Shown piece after piece: positions 42,354 through 42,903 of a stretch of 42,903 nucleotides of DNA. The stretch is from an uncultured Mailhella sp. (GTDB lineage: Bacteria; Desulfobacterota; Desulfovibrionia; Desulfovibrionales; Desulfovibrionaceae): NCBI GenBank assembly GCA_944324085.1, contig CALUUX010000056.1:1-42903 (forward strand), written 5' to 3'. Position 1 is the stretch's first letter. The number at the start of each line of letters is the position of its first letter. The position numbers and the translations under genes are program-made. A model generated the notes under the pieces. That model was not told where the DNA came from. It did not search any database and saw nothing but the letters and a program-made list of their open reading frames with translations.

Positions 42354-42797
42354 ATGGGCAAGAAGGCAGAAAAAGACGCCCGGCGAATAGCACAGGCCGA
42401 GCTGAAAAACGCTCCTGTCCACCTGCTCATCGCCATCAACAACATGTGCACCCAAATCCAATACGGGCTGGAAGGCGGAAAGGTGGTGTCGGGTGTCAAA
42501 GTCCCCGCGCTTCACCTCCCGCCCGCTCAAGCCAAATGGTGCCAGCAGCAGCTTGCAAAGATAGTCCGGTGGACGGCGGCAAACATGGAACGGTACGGAT
42601 TTTCCTTCTCCGGGCGAACCTCGGCAGGTCTTTGGCGCACGGGCGGCGAGAAAATCCACCTCATCGGCAAGGCCATACAGCACTACGCTCCAACATGCGG
42701 ATACGAGAACCACGTCATCATTCAGCTCATCGTCGCGGAAACGGCGTGGATCGGCGTGAGAGTCCAGAACCACGACACTAGGTTCAGGACTCATTAA
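42354..42797 (+). CDS. Phage hypothetical protein, 3' end replaced by IS end
   Basis: 147 aa as read: MGKKAEKDARRIAQAELKNA..., LHLPPAQAKWCQQQLAK, FSFSGRTSAGLWRTGGEKIH. The last residues (TRFRTH and stop) are encoded by GGTTCAGGACTCATTAA, which appears to be the terminal sequence of the insertion element whose transposase ends on the opposite strand at 42794. The native C-terminus is therefore probably lost. Function unknown. Confidence 0.6.
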   Translation: MGKKAEKDARRIAQAELKNAPVHLLIAINNMCTQIQYGLEGGKVVSGVKVPALHLPPAQAKWCQQQLAKIVRWTAANMERYGFSFSGRTSAGLWRTGGEKIHLIGKAIQHYAPTCGYENHVIIQLIVAETAWIGVRVQNHDTRFRTH

Positions 42798-42903
42798 ATA
42801 TAAAAGATGACAATGGCAGCGAGACAAATAGCCGAAAAGAACGTGTGGGCACAACGGTCATAACGCATGGCTATTCTGCGCCAATCCTTGAGTCGGCCGA
42901 ACA
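42794..42903 (-). mobile_element. IS5-family transposase, C-terminal end (runs off the window)
   Basis: The minus strand reads FGRLKDWRRIAMRYDRCAHT then FFSAICLAAIVIFYI and TAA. RIAMRYDRCAHTFFSAICLAA is the characteristic C-terminus of IS5-family DDE transposases, containing the final R/K-rich and catalytic-region tail. The element end is close to the stop codon, around 42777-42797. Most of the IS lies beyond the right edge. Confidence 0.85.

Overview
The window looks like chromosome of a Gram-negative, sulfate- or sulfite-reducing bacterium of the Desulfovibrionaceae type. This is an inference from a periplasmic [NiFe] hydrogenase operon, an LPS-export gene (lptD), a two-subunit class 1B dihydroorotate dehydrogenase (pyrD/pyrK), RNase J, a solitary TRAP solute-binding protein and moderately high GC. 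Bases 1 to about 24.7 kb are host chromosome. From about 24.7 kb to the right edge lies a prophage or prophage remnant, and an IS5-type transposase runs off the right edge.

Host part, left to right: hydrogenase small-subunit tail, large subunit and its maturation protease (+ strand); comEC and murA (- strand); tRNA-His with its own promoter and terminator (+); xth and an HU/IHF-family gene (-); a tight - strand run lptD-comM-lnt-prfB, in which prfB carries the classic RF2 autoregulatory +1 frameshift; alr (+); pyrK-pyrD and mntP (-); rnj (+); an arylsulfotransferase-like gene and a TRAP binding protein (-).

Prophage part: a 36-codon ORF and structured non-coding DNA (24.7-25.2 kb); an AT-rich membrane-protein gene, a C4-like antisense RNA leader and an ORF6N-type antirepressor (25.2-26.8 kb, +); three coupled - strand genes for a coiled-coil virion-type protein and a giant polyvalent protein split in two (26.9-36.8 kb); an abrupt head-to-head junction near 36.77 kb with a 5'-truncated DUF669-like gene and an SF2 helicase (+); a reverse-oriented cassette (two DUF1640-like proteins, a frameshifted Rha-type antirepressor, a second C4-like leader, an AT-rich lipoprotein; 38.7-40.9 kb, -); then a Cas4/RecB-like nuclease and small phage genes (+), the last one cut by the IS element. 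No integrase, terminase, portal, capsid or lysis gene is visible.

The most interesting signal is a pair of paralogous C4-like RNA circuits at 25.7-26.0 kb (+) and 39.9-40.2 kb (-). Each has a core of about 80 nt closed by a perfect inverted repeat, with a nearly invariant 5' half. The variable 3' half is complementary to the Shine-Dalgarno region of that locus's own antirepressor. The variable segments differ between loci while complementarity is kept, so the two switches look insulated from each other. The two antirepressors have different N-terminal domains but the same C-terminal tail, and both loci carry an AT-rich envelope-protein gene directly upstream.
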